Shown in pieces: positions 18,714-27,522 of a stretch of 64,000 nucleotides of DNA (position 1 is the first letter of the stretch; the number at the start of each line of letters is the position of its first letter). Location of the stretch: positions 1 through 64,000 of the forward strand of contig NZ_JADEWY010000015.1 of assembly GCF_015207375.1 (NCBI RefSeq), in the 5' to 3' direction. The position numbers and the translations under genes are program-made. Below the pieces are notes generated by a model. It was not told the origin of the DNA. It saw nothing but the letters and a program-made list of their open reading frames with translations, and made no database searches. This DNA comes from Coleofasciculus sp. LEGE 07092. GTDB lineage: Bacteria > Cyanobacteriota > Cyanobacteriia > Cyanobacteriales > Coleofasciculaceae.

Positions 18714-20135
18714 CTAAGACTCTTTACTGCCAGGAGCAATAGGTAACAACAGTTTAAACGTAGAACCTTTGCCCACTTTACTCGAAACCGAAATCGAACC
18801 ACCGCAACGAAGCAACAACTGCTGCACAATCGTTAGTCCCAAACCTGCTCCCATCTCTGCACCTGGAATAGGTCGTCCGCGATAAAAACTGTCAAAAATC
18901 TTAGGAATTTCACTCTCAGCGATGCCCATGCCCGTGTCAGTAAAAGTAAGCTGAATGCATTCACCCTGAAGACTTGCCAATACTCTCACCTGACCGCCTG
19001 TCGATGTAAACTTTAAACTGTTGTGAAGCAAATTGATAGTAATTTGCCGCAGCCACGCTTCTAAGCAGGACACGGGTGGCAAGTCTGAGGGTATCGTATA
19101 ACCGATCTGGATTCCTTTTTCTTGAGCCAATGGTTGATAGGTGCTGACCACACCAGGGATAATATCTGCCAGTTCCACTGGTGTTATCAGCAAGTTTTGA
19201 GGTTGGTCAACTTGAACGAGATCAAGTAATCCTGCAATTAAGGAATTCTGGCGATCGCATTCAGTATTGAGTAGCTGCATATAGCGCTGGCGTTGTGTGG
19301 GCTTGATTTGTGGCGAATCCAGCAAACTCAGGGCTGTTTTCATATTCGTCAGGGGTGTTTTGAGTTCCTGAGCGACTTGCTTCAACAGCTCATCTTTATT
19401 GCGTAAATCCTCAGGTAGTGAGGTAAGTGTTGTTTTGTCTGTCACTAATTGAGAAACCGTCGATGGATGCAAAATTTCCTCAATGCGCTGTAGTTGCTTC
19501 ACCAATACCTGAGTCAGGAGATCTCTTTCGTCAGCCACCCAATGCAATGGAAAACGGCTTCCCCAACGCTCTAGCAACTCATCTGGGGTACTATCGGCTA
19601 CTGCAATTATGCTGGTTATCCCCTCTAAAACTCGCTGAATGACCCGCCGTTCAAAGGTGCAAACCACCTGGAAAGATTGGCTTTGACCTGGGTCTGCTGG
19701 TTCAGTTTGGGGTAGCTGAGAGGCTACAATTAGACTGCTAAACTGGTCAGAGAGAACTAACAGAAACAACTCCCGCCTGAGCTGACTCCCTGCTGCTAGC
19801 GGGATAGGAAATAGGGGATAACTTTCATCCACCTCACGGGCTTCACCAATGATAGTCGCAACCTCGGCAGATTCATCTCCAATACAGTGACACAGGTACA
19901 TTGCTTGAAGCAAACCAACCTGTTGCAGATACCCCTGTAGTTCTGACTGCCAATTGGTGATAGGCAGAAATTTGACCCAAAGCGTAGCCGGAATTTTCTC
20001 CTCAACCATTACATCAAGGGTTGCTCCTACCAGGGATTTGAGCAAGGCTGGACTAATTTTAAGAGACTGGGGAGTGGTGAGATTGTCTAGGGCTATCTGG
20101 TAAAGAGATAAATCTGGAGTTGGTGACGGGTTCAT
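18714..20135 (-). CDS. histidine kinase-like protein lacking the phospho-acceptor His
   Basis: This protein has 473 residues. The N-terminal half is a cytoplasmic sensory region. HisKA reads VAQELKTPLTNMKT, with Gln256 (CAG codon) at the position of the conserved His. The ATPase domain is intact: NLLHNSLKF (N), FTDTGMGIAESE (G1), FDSFYRG (F) and GAGLGLTIVQQL (G2). It can presumably bind ATP but cannot autophosphorylate in the usual way. It is tail-to-tail with the His-bearing, ATPase-degenerate kinase at 16916, 160 bases away. A pseudokinase or trans-acting kinase role is inferred. Confidence 0.85.
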   Translation of the reverse strand: MNPSPTPDLSLYQIALDNLTTPQSLKISPALLKSLVGATLDVMVEEKIPATLWVKFLPITNWQSELQGYLQQVGLLQAMYLCHCIGDESAEVATIIGEAREVDESYPLFPIPLAAGSQLRRELFLLVLSDQFSSLIVASQLPQTEPADPGQSQSFQVVCTFERRVIQRVLEGITSIIAVADSTPDELLERWGSRFPLHWVADERDLLTQVLVKQLQRIEEILHPSTVSQLVTDKTTLTSLPEDLRNKDELLKQVAQELKTPLTNMKTALSLLDSPQIKPTQRQRYMQLLNTECDRQNSLIAGLLDLVQVDQPQNLLITPVELADIIPGVVSTYQPLAQEKGIQIGYTIPSDLPPVSCLEAWLRQITINLLHNSLKFTSTGGQVRVLASLQGECIQLTFTDTGMGIAESEIPKIFDSFYRGRPIPGAEMGAGLGLTIVQQLLLRCGGSISVSSKVGKGSTFKLLLPIAPGSKES

Positions 20136-20191
20136 GGCTATTAGCCGTTAGCGATTAGAGTCTAAATCCAAGCTAACTCATGTGACATCCA

Positions 20192-20222
20192 CCCACACTA
20201 AATCTGGCGATTATAGTGTGGG
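20192..20222. repeat. perfect hairpin CCCACACTA/TAGTGTGGG
   Basis: A 9-bp perfect stem with a 13-base loop lies in the 545-base gap between the kinase gene and the RR-kinase gene, next to a transposase-like remnant. It may be the end of a decayed mobile element or a terminator on the minus strand. There is no U-run. Confidence 0.5.
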
Positions 20223-20265
20223 CTTCCAACATCGCTGTTAGACATTGCTGCCCTACGCCACTTAT

Positions 20266-20532
20266 CTAGGCAAAATGCCCCCGACACCGCCCAGAAGGAT
20301 GATCCAAAAGTCGAATCCGAATCAAGGGCGGGTCGGCGGTTCGCTTATGCCGGGGAATTTTGTTCGGCTGAAATGCTAAGTTAAGTTTGTATTCCAACTC
20401 TGCAAGCCGCGTTATTTGGGCCGTCACCATCCACCCCAAGGCTTTGAGATGGCGTAAGTCACGAGCCTGACTATATTGACGCAGGAAGTTGAATAATTGA
20501 CCATACAGGTGGGTAGAGTTTGTCATGTTCAT
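20266..20532 (-). pseudogene. transposase N-terminal remnant
   Basis: The 88-codon frame begins with HLYGQLFNFLRQYSQARDLRHLK followed by LGWMVTAQI. That resembles the start of IS4/IS701-type transposases (an FLRQ...W.DxRHL...WM pattern). From about residue 40 the similarity stops and the sequence turns basic and proline-rich. No DDE residues follow. It is either a truncated, frameshifted insertion sequence or an unrelated small gene; I favour the remnant. Confidence 0.45.
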
Positions 20533-20680
20533 TGGCTATTTGTGTGGTAATTTTAGCCTCTCATGCTCTCTACCCTTTTCTATCAATCCCTTCCCATCCT
20601 AGCTTTCAACCACTTCTGTCAGGCAGTCAGGGCTGGTCTTATATTTAATAGATATAATCTTTGATTGACTGGGGGAGTAG

Positions 20681-21787
20681 TCACATAGGCAGTACCACCC
20701 GTACCTTTGTTGGTTGGTTGGGTGTACTTTCAACGGTTAACTCCCCACCCAGCAATTCGGAAAGACGCTTGCAGATAATCAATCCTAATCCCGAACCTTT
20801 TTGTTCGTAGAGTTGGCGTTCAAATTGCCGATAGGCTCCTAGTTCAGCAATTTGAGCAGCACTCATCCCACGCCCTTGGTCAGCTATTGATAAGCTGTAA
20901 AACAACTCGGCTGATTTGCCGTGACTCATCAGAGTGCCAACCACTTGAATCGGCGTGCCAGGAGCGGAATACTTTAAGGCATTATCAATCAGTTCTTCTA
21001 CAATTTTTTCCAGTCTGGCTTTAGCGCTCTGAATGCTGGAATCTTGCAGTTTTAGTTGCAAATCAGCTTCTCGCCCTACCCGTCGAGCCTGCTGTACGGC
21101 TGTCTGTTCGATCAAGGGTGCAACTGAGCTAGTTCGAGAACTCCGCAGTGCCTCTATGCGATCAGGATCAGTGGCAATTAGTTCGAGTTCGGCATAGAGC
21201 AAAAAGTTTTGAATCAGTCGGTGCAAGCCTTCGGCAGACTTGCGGATGCTTTCCGACATTTGCCGGATTTCTTGCCGTTCCAAGGAATCGGCTTCTTCTA
21301 TTAGTAGCTGTGAAAACCCGAGAATATTGGTGAGGGGCGATCGCAATTCGTGCGGTAAAGACAGGGTGATGCTATGGCGCAACCGATCCAGTTTTTGGGT
21401 TTGCTGTTGTTCAATAACAGCTTGTTTTTGCAGTCGCGCTGAAATTGCGCCCAGCAGTTCCACTCGGGAAAATGGTTTAGTTAGGTAATCATCCGCCCCT
21501 AATTCCATGCCCTGGCGTAAATCAGTTTTATCCGCTCTAGCCGTCAGAAACATGAACGGAATCATTGCCGTAGCTGGGTTTTGGCGTAACGAACTCAAGA
21601 CCCCAAAACCGTCAAGTGTTGGCATCATTACATCACAGATTATCAAATCTGGCAAATGCTGTTGAGCCAAATTAACACCTGTGCAACCATTATCGGCACC
21701 AAGAACCTCAAAATCTTCTGCATCAAGCAAATCAAGGAGATTTTCTCGTACCGATTCTTCATCTTCGATTACCAAAATCTTTGCCAT
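20681..21787 (-). CDS. response regulator-histidine kinase hybrid
   Basis: This protein has 368 residues: REC at 1-120 (ILVIEDEE; phospho-Asp in IICDVMMP; Lys in DYLTKPFS), then HisKA with His in LPHELRSPLTNIL, then HATPase with NALKYS, IADQGRGMS and GSGLGLIICKRL. There is no membrane segment, so it is a cytoplasmic relay in which the receiver gates a kinase. It lies 26 bases downstream of the RR-GGDEF-EAL gene. Its REC is a close paralogue of the other two RECs in this cluster. Confidence 0.9.
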   Translation of the reverse strand: MAKILVIEDEESVRENLLDLLDAEDFEVLGADNGCTGVNLAQQHLPDLIICDVMMPTLDGFGVLSSLRQNPATAMIPFMFLTARADKTDLRQGMELGADDYLTKPFSRVELLGAISARLQKQAVIEQQQTQKLDRLRHSITLSLPHELRSPLTNILGFSQLLIEEADSLERQEIRQMSESIRKSAEGLHRLIQNFLLYAELELIATDPDRIEALRSSRTSSVAPLIEQTAVQQARRVGREADLQLKLQDSSIQSAKARLEKIVEELIDNALKYSAPGTPIQVVGTLMSHGKSAELFYSLSIADQGRGMSAAQIAELGAYRQFERQLYEQKGSGLGLIICKRLSELLGGELTVESTPNQPTKVRVVLPM

Positions 21788-21813
21788 TTGTCTAGTCCTT
21801 CCTTTTTAATCCA

Positions 21814-23565
21814 TTAATCAATGGAATTGGCACCGATAGGTATCGGTAATGATTTACGGTTAATTAGTAATTTCTCAAACTCGTTAGCTGATAAGGGACG
21901 GCTGAATAAATAGCCTTGCATTCCATCGCATTGGTGTTGACAAACAAAGGCAAGTTCAGTTTCAGTTTCTACTCCTTCTGCAATTAATTTTAATTTCAAA
22001 CTTTTTGCCATTTGAATAATGGCTTGAGTAATGGCAGCATTACTAGAGTTGTCCATAATATTACGAACAAAACACTGGTCAATCTTTAAAACATCGAAAG
22101 GAAATTGTTGCAAATAGCTCAATGATGAATAACCCGTACCAAAATCATCAATAGCAATTTCTACGCCTAGCGCTTTTAAGGCATTCAATCGACGAATCGC
22201 TACCTCAACATTTTTGATCAGCATACTTTCCGTTAGTTCTAACTCTAAATACTGAGGTTGAAGGGCAGTTTGATTCAAAATTTTGACTAACCGTTGACGC
22301 AAGTCTACTTGATTGAATTGACGACTCGACAAATTTACTGCTACTCGCAGAGAAGAAAAGCCCGCCCTCTGCCAGTCTTTAGTTTGCTGGCAAGCTGTCT
22401 GCAACACCCATTCCCCAATCGGGACAATTAAACCCGTTTCCTCAGCGATGGGAATAAATTTACCGGGGGACACCATACCCCGTTCTGGATGCTGCCAACG
22501 CAAAAGGGCTTCAGCACCCATAATTTGTCCGGTTCGGAGATTGACTTGAGGTTGGTAATAAACCTCAAGTTCATTCCGTTCCAAAGCATGGCGTAGGCTA
22601 GTTTGTAAGGCGAGGTTATCTGAAGAACCCGTGTTTAAGACTGAGGAATACCACTGATAGAGATCGCCCCCCTGTTGCTTTGCCTGAACCATCGCCTGGT
22701 TCGCCCGAGCCAGTAACTGCTCAATATCAGCGCCATCACGGGGAGAAAGTGCCATACCGATACTGGCAGTCACAAACAGTTCTTGCTCCTGCACAACAAA
22801 CGTTTGAGAGAAACTTCTCAAGATAGCTTGAGCAACTTGAATGGCATCTTTTTTATGATGAATGGTGGCTAAGATAATGGCAAATCGATCTGCATTTAAG
22901 CGAGCAACGATATCCTTAGAACCAACACAGGCAGTAAGGCGTTGAGCAACCGCTTGCAATAACAGATCGCCAAAGGCTTGCCCCAGGTTATTATTGACTT
23001 GGTTGAATCGATCTAAACCGAGACAGAGAACCGGAATTAAGGATTGAGTTTCAGTGGTTTGTACCTGATTGAACTGTTCTCTCAGGGATAGCTGATTGGG
23101 TAATCCAGTCAAGCTATCATGGTGCATCAGGTAATTTAGTTGTTCTTTGGCTACTTGGAGTTCACTGTCGTAGAACTTTTGCACGGCGGCTTGCTTTTTG
23201 AAGCGCGTTGCTATTGCTCCTAAGAGTTCGGCTCGGGTAAAGGGTTTCGTTAGATAATCATCGGCTCCCAATTCCATACCCTGACGAAAATCGGCTTTAG
23301 CGGCTTTTGCTGTTAAGAAAATAAAGGGAATCGCTGTCAAAGCCGAATCTTGGCGGAGCGCTGTTAAAACCCCGTAACCATCGAGGGCTGGCATCATCAC
23401 ATCGCATAAAATCAAATCCGGTTTCTGTTCTCTTGCTAAATCGATACCAATGTTACCGTTTTCTGCACCAATTCCTTCTATTCCTTCAGCATCTAAGAGT
23501 TCCAGAATGTTTTCCCGAACGAATGTTTCATCTTCAATCACTAGAATTTTTTTCGTCATGTTCAT
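21814..23565 (-). CDS. response regulator with GGDEF-EAL output
   Basis: This cyclic-di-GMP phosphodiesterase candidate has 583 residues. REC covers 1-120 (phospho-Asp in LILCDVMMP). A GGDEF domain follows (HHDSLTGLPN) whose catalytic signature is NADRF instead of GG(D/E)EF, so it is probably inactive or GTP-sensing. The EAL domain has GAEALLRWQHPE, LELTESML, IDDFGTGYSSL, LKIDQCFV and AEGVET, all expected for hydrolysis. The start codon lies inside the 3' end of the preceding kinase gene (32-base overlap), implying translational coupling. ATG codons at 23565 and 23559 are both possible. Confidence 0.92.
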   Translation of the reverse strand: MNMTKKILVIEDETFVRENILELLDAEGIEGIGAENGNIGIDLAREQKPDLILCDVMMPALDGYGVLTALRQDSALTAIPFIFLTAKAAKADFRQGMELGADDYLTKPFTRAELLGAIATRFKKQAAVQKFYDSELQVAKEQLNYLMHHDSLTGLPNQLSLREQFNQVQTTETQSLIPVLCLGLDRFNQVNNNLGQAFGDLLLQAVAQRLTACVGSKDIVARLNADRFAIILATIHHKKDAIQVAQAILRSFSQTFVVQEQELFVTASIGMALSPRDGADIEQLLARANQAMVQAKQQGGDLYQWYSSVLNTGSSDNLALQTSLRHALERNELEVYYQPQVNLRTGQIMGAEALLRWQHPERGMVSPGKFIPIAEETGLIVPIGEWVLQTACQQTKDWQRAGFSSLRVAVNLSSRQFNQVDLRQRLVKILNQTALQPQYLELELTESMLIKNVEVAIRRLNALKALGVEIAIDDFGTGYSSLSYLQQFPFDVLKIDQCFVRNIMDNSSNAAITQAIIQMAKSLKLKLIAEGVETETELAFVCQHQCDGMQGYLFSRPLSANEFEKLLINRKSLPIPIGANSID

Positions 23566-25402
23566 CAGTGGATAGCGAATTGTATAGTGGCAATGTAACC
23601 GTAAACGTAGTGCCTACCCCGATTTCACTGTCTACACCAATCTGTCCGTGGTGGATTTCCACGCATTTTTTAACAATTGCCAATCCTAATCCAGTTCCAG
23701 CAATTGTGCCTGCATTAGTGGCGCGGTGGAATGCTTCAAATAACCGTTCTTGATCCTCAGTTGGAATCCCGATACCGCGATCGCAAATTTCAAAGACTGC
23801 CCAGTCAGCATCACAGTTCAGGGTAAATCTGATGGTGCTACCTGTAGGAGAATACTTCATCCCATTGCTCAACAAATTTTCCAAAATTTGCCGTAGCAGT
23901 TGTTTATCCATGCAGGCAATAGGAGATTCAGCTTTTTCCCCCTCTAGTCCCCAATTACAAGTAAATGCGATCGCGTGTTGATTGGTATCACTCAGTTGCA
24001 TTTCTGCCGCTAAGGTGCGGCAGAAACTTTCTAAGTCGAATGGCTCTGGCTCTAACTTGAGTTTACCCGCGTCTGCTTTACCTATCATCAACACATCATT
24101 CAACAACTTAGTCATATAGTTAACAGAGATTTGAATGCGGTGCAGGTGAGCCAGTTTTTTTTCTTGGGATAATTTATGACCGTAATGTTCCATTAATTCC
24201 GCTGAGGATTGAATTGTGGTTAGGGGTGTGCGGAATTCGTGGGATGTAACGGTGATAAAGCGAGATTTCAAGTCACTGAGTTCTTTTTCTTTAGCCAAGG
24301 CGTTGAGAATGTCTGTTTGGGCTTGCTCTAGTTGCTCCTCGATCCTTTGGCGCTCGATAATCTCGGCTTTGAGAACTTCATTTGTTTTTCTCAAGGCTGC
24401 CGTGCGCTTTTCAACTCGCTCTTCTAACGCATCATTGACTTGTTCGAGGATGAGTCGCCCTTGTACACGCTCCGTAATGTCTTGCACGATAATGGAAACT
24501 TCGTCTAACCCGCTTTCGACAATGCGGGCTTCAAAATTACGAGCTTTGCTGTTCAACCACAGTTGATATTCAACAATCTGAATTTCATTGGTTTCCAATG
24601 CTTGCTCGACACGCTCCCACATTAGCCCCGCTACCTCCTTCGGCAGCACCTGATGCAAGTGTTTACCGACTATTTCAGTCGCAGATATCGGTAAGGTATC
24701 TGCTTTGGCAGCTTTCGAGTCTAGATAAATACCATCTCGCGTCACCCGAAATATGGCATCCGGTACGACTTCCAGAAGAGCGCGGTGTCGGGCTTCACTT
24801 GCTTGTAAGCCGGATAGTATCTTTTGCCGCTCTTGGATTGCCGTTTGGTAGTGCTGTTCGAGTTCGGTTTGGTAAAATGCGATCGCCCACTGATCGGCAA
24901 TTGCTTGCACAAAAGTAATCTCTGCGGGCATCCACTGCCGTTCATTTCCCGTTACTAACAGGCTAATTGCGCCGTAACAAGACTGGTGGTGCAACAATGG
25001 TACGACTAAGATGCCACACAAGCCACAGACTGTCATCCAATCTTGAAGTTCAATTGATATTTTTTCGTGCAAATCTGGTATAATTAGGTGCTGCTCTTGA
25101 TTGTGCCAAAAGCGATAGTGTTCGCAAAACTCCCAAAAGACACTAGCAGGTTGGAAAAGTGTCTCACTATCTAAAGATGCTACCCGTGGCTGGGAATCTG
25201 AAGCCGAAAAAATCAGACAGCCACTAACTTGCAAAACTTCGCGTAACTGATTGGCGGATGCCTGTAGCACGTCCTTGAGAACCAATACCCCCCGTGTAAC
25301 TTGGGCAATCTGATTAATCGTTGCCCCTTGAGCTGTTAACAGATGATAGTCTATCCTTTCCTGTCCAGTCCTTTTGGAGATAGGTAGATGCTGGGGTGAC
25401 AT
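23534..25402 (-). CDS. GAF-PAS sensor histidine kinase
   Basis: This 622-residue cytoplasmic sensor kinase has a GAF domain at about 45-190 and a PAS domain at about 205-325 (LLEVVPDAIFRVTRDG). A coiled coil and HisKA follow (His in VTSHEFRTPLTTI), then HATPase with LENLLSNGMKYS, EICDRGIGIP and GTGLGLAIVKKC. The GAF lacks an obvious bilin Cys next to a His, so I do not call it a photoreceptor. It sits between a single-domain RR and the RR-GGDEF-EAL gene, the natural phosphotransfer partners. It overlaps the latter. Confidence 0.9.
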   Translation of the reverse strand: MSPQHLPISKRTGQERIDYHLLTAQGATINQIAQVTRGVLVLKDVLQASANQLREVLQVSGCLIFSASDSQPRVASLDSETLFQPASVFWEFCEHYRFWHNQEQHLIIPDLHEKISIELQDWMTVCGLCGILVVPLLHHQSCYGAISLLVTGNERQWMPAEITFVQAIADQWAIAFYQTELEQHYQTAIQERQKILSGLQASEARHRALLEVVPDAIFRVTRDGIYLDSKAAKADTLPISATEIVGKHLHQVLPKEVAGLMWERVEQALETNEIQIVEYQLWLNSKARNFEARIVESGLDEVSIIVQDITERVQGRLILEQVNDALEERVEKRTAALRKTNEVLKAEIIERQRIEEQLEQAQTDILNALAKEKELSDLKSRFITVTSHEFRTPLTTIQSSAELMEHYGHKLSQEKKLAHLHRIQISVNYMTKLLNDVLMIGKADAGKLKLEPEPFDLESFCRTLAAEMQLSDTNQHAIAFTCNWGLEGEKAESPIACMDKQLLRQILENLLSNGMKYSPTGSTIRFTLNCDADWAVFEICDRGIGIPTEDQERLFEAFHRATNAGTIAGTGLGLAIVKKCVEIHHGQIGVDSEIGVGTTFTVTLPLYNSLSTDEHDEKNSSD

Positions 25403-25446
25403 GATCGTTTTTAAAAATTAGAGCGGGAGTGGGTAAGAAAACTAAA

Positions 25447-25475
25447 TGTACCTCACTAGATTGGGAACCGCTATA
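25447..25475 (+). repeat. 29-base dispersed repeat module, copy 1
   Basis: A module starting TGTACCTCAC and ending CCGCTATA, preceded by GAAAACTAAA, lies between the RR gene and the kinase gene. Related copies occur at 27305-27333 (inverted), 27366-27394 and 41380-41408, with a truncated copy at 26066-26082. Confidence 0.7.
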
Positions 25476-25497
25476 TTTATGCTCAATGGAAGTTGCC

Positions 25498-25872
25498 CTA
25501 GACTTGTGGCAGTGCTTGTGCGATCGCTTCGAGCAGTTCCCGTATCGTAAACGGCTTAGTCAAATAAGCATTGGCACCCAATTCTATCCCCTGGCTGACA
25601 TCCGTTTTCATCACTTTGGCAGTGAGAAACATAAACGGAATCGTTGCAGTTACATCATTAGAACGTAATGCCTTCAGAACACCATAGCCATCCAACTCTG
25701 GCATCAGCACATCACATAAAATCAAATTGGGATGCTGCTGTTGCGCCAGATACAAACCGATAGAACCATTTTCTGCCTCAAGGGTTTCAAATTCCTCCAC
25801 TTCGAGCAGTTCTAAAAGATTCTCTCGTACCGATTGCTCATCTTCAATTACTAAAATTTTTGTCATTTTCAT
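25498..25872 (-). CDS. single-domain response regulator
   Basis: This is a stand-alone receiver of 125 residues: acidic pocket EDE, phospho-Asp in LILCDVLMPELDGYG, Thr in FLTAK and Lys in YLTKPFT. GGGGGAG sits 5 bases before the ATG at 25872; an ATG four codons upstream is encoded by the ribosome site itself and is rejected. It is the first gene of the leftward signalling cluster, 95 bases before the GAF-PAS kinase gene. It likely acts as a phosphate shuttle or a protein-interaction output. Confidence 0.9.
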   Translation of the reverse strand: MKMTKILVIEDEQSVRENLLELLEVEEFETLEAENGSIGLYLAQQQHPNLILCDVLMPELDGYGVLKALRSNDVTATIPFMFLTAKVMKTDVSQGIELGANAYLTKPFTIRELLEAIAQALPQV

Positions 25873-26065
25873 TTTCTCCCCCATCTAATGCAATCCAACA
25901 TCTACAAAACTGCACCGAGCAGAAACGATTAACGTGAGTGGAGGATTAACCTCCACTTTGATAAATTGTTGCATAGAAGTTTTTTGCAGCCCTCGTGGAA
26001 ATTACGGGGTTGTGAGCGCTAGTTAAGGATGGTTATCTGTAAATTCACTTTATTGAGATAGTAAA

Positions 26066-26082
26066 AAAACTAAATGTACCTC
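26066..26082 (+). repeat. truncated copy of the 29-base repeat
   Basis: AAAACTAAATGTACCTC matches the left part of the module at 25437-25475 and then diverges. It lies just downstream of the truB stop codon. Confidence 0.55.
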
Positions 26083-26138
26083 AGCCGTTGCGATGACGTT
26101 AGCACCCAGATACACGCAGGTTAACAAATCTGGGAACT

Positions 26139-27032
26139 CTAGCTCGCTTCCAACACAACCAGAGGAATGACTCGCATATCTGTTCCAGAATCAACGAACC
26201 GACCGATGCCTAAAAAACTACCCTCTTCGGAGTACACTTGCAGGGGATTAGCAGATAAATCTGCCTGGGGGTACAGAATTTTTTGTCCTTGGCACCAGCG
26301 ACGGGCATCGTTGGCGGGTAAGGTAATGGTGGTGAGATGGCGTAATGCTCCTTCTGGGGGGGTGGGGGTAAATGTTCCTATTTTTATTTGGTTTTCCAAT
26401 TCCTCTAAAGTTAGGCTATCTTCTAACTGGAAGCCACTGCTTTGGGTACGAGTCAGAGATGCTAAAGTGCCGCCAATAGTAAGAGATTCCCCTAAATCAC
26501 GAGCGATCGCACGAATATAGGTTCCACTACCACAAGCGATCGCGACATCCAGTTCTGGAAACTCTCCCGGACGCCAATCCAATACGTCTATCTGATAAAC
26601 GTCTACCGTTCGCTTGGGAACTTCAACCGTTTCACCCGCCCTAGCTAAATCATACAAGCGTTTGCCCTTCACCTGAATGGCGCTGTACATCGGTGGGACT
26701 TGCTCTATTTTGCCTTTAAACTGTGCCAGTAGGGGCAGAACCGTCTCCAGAGTCAAGTTAGGAGCGGAGTATGTAGCAACGATTTCTCCTTCTAAATCAT
26801 CCGTTGTTGTCTTTACCCCCAGTCGAATGGTTGCCTGATATGCCTTACCCGATTGCATATACTGCAACAGGCGCGTTGCTTTACCGAGAGCAATGGGTAA
26901 AACCCCTGTGGCAGCCGGATCGAGGGTTCCCCCATGTCCTACCCGCTTCAGACGCAGCAGACGGCGAACTTTGGCAACGCAGTCGTGAGAGGTGAATCCA
27001 GCAGGTTTGTTTAAGTTCAAAAATCCTTGCAC
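26139..27032 (-). CDS. truB: tRNA pseudouridine-55 synthase
   Basis: TruB makes pseudouridine 55 in the T-loop of tRNAs. The 297 residues begin [15 protein letters not shown]. The catalytic Asp is in [30 protein letters not shown] and [12 protein letters not shown] are further family motifs. The start ATG is unambiguous. It is transcribed alone, upstream of the signalling cluster on the same strand but separated from it by 254 bases. Confidence 0.96.
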   Translation of the reverse strand: MQGFLNLNKPAGFTSHDCVAKVRRLLRLKRVGHGGTLDPAATGVLPIALGKATRLLQYMQSGKAYQATIRLGVKTTTDDLEGEIVATYSAPNLTLETVLPLLAQFKGKIEQVPPMYSAIQVKGKRLYDLARAGETVEVPKRTVDVYQIDVLDWRPGEFPELDVAIACGSGTYIRAIARDLGESLTIGGTLASLTRTQSSGFQLEDSLTLEELENQIKIGTFTPTPPEGALRHLTTITLPANDARRWCQGQKILYPQADLSANPLQVYSEEGSFLGIGRFVDSGTDMRVIPLVVLEAS

Positions 27033-27202
27033 GCTTTTACCTGCATGGGTTAAATCAAGTGAAAAAGCAGGGGGGAAGTTTTTATCCGAGATGATTCAGC
27101 AAAAAATTCTCCCCTACTTTCAAAATTACCTACCTAAACGGTAGCCAAAACGTTGTACTTGTATTACACTTTATTCTTTCGGCTTAATTCACGGGTTCAA
27201 AC

Positions 27203-27231
27203 AGCTCCAGAGATTCTCTGGAGCTTTTCTT
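27203..27231 (+). terminator. orphan intrinsic terminator
   Basis: AGCTCCAGAG-ATT-CTCTGGAGCT is a perfect 10-bp stem with a 3-base loop followed by TTTCTT on the + strand. No rightward gene lies upstream (truB runs leftward), so it may end a short untranslated RNA starting near 27150. Confidence 0.7.
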
Positions 27232-27304
27232 GTCGTGCTATGATAGCAAACTTTTTATATCAGTTGACTAATCTTTGCAATTTCTGCTTAACTCGCAAGC
27301 GATA

Positions 27305-27394
27305 TATAGCGGTTCTCTATCGGGTGAGGTACACCCTGATGAAGGTAGGGAGTAGGGAATGGGACTGTACTTCATGTAAGTGAGAATCGCTATA
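27305..27394. mobile_element. MITE-like element with 29-base inverted arms
   Basis: Arms at 27305-27333 and 27366-27394 are imperfect inverted copies of the same 29-base module. The outer 13 bases, TATAGCGGTTCTC against TATAGCGATTCTC, differ by one base. The centre is a G-rich GGGAGTAGGGAAT filler. Single arms of the same module lie at 25447 and 41380. Confidence 0.6.
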
Positions 27395-27522
27395 GGATGG
27401 GTAAGATGCCTATCCCATCAAAGTTTTCACAACAACAATAATTCTTCACGGCAGGGGGGGAGTATCACTCCCGTCTTTTGTGATTGTGCCAAAATTGACC
27501 TAAGTTTTGAGATTAGCAAACC

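Noticed and set aside
23534-25402. GAF domain as a cyanobacteriochrome photosensor
   Set aside because: The GAF region lacks the Cys-His bilin-binding pair; Cys residues present are in other contexts.
27100-27231. tRNA-like GGTTCAAA T-arm near 27195
   Set aside because: No acceptor, D-arm or anticodon stem can be folded around it; it is chance similarity next to the terminator.
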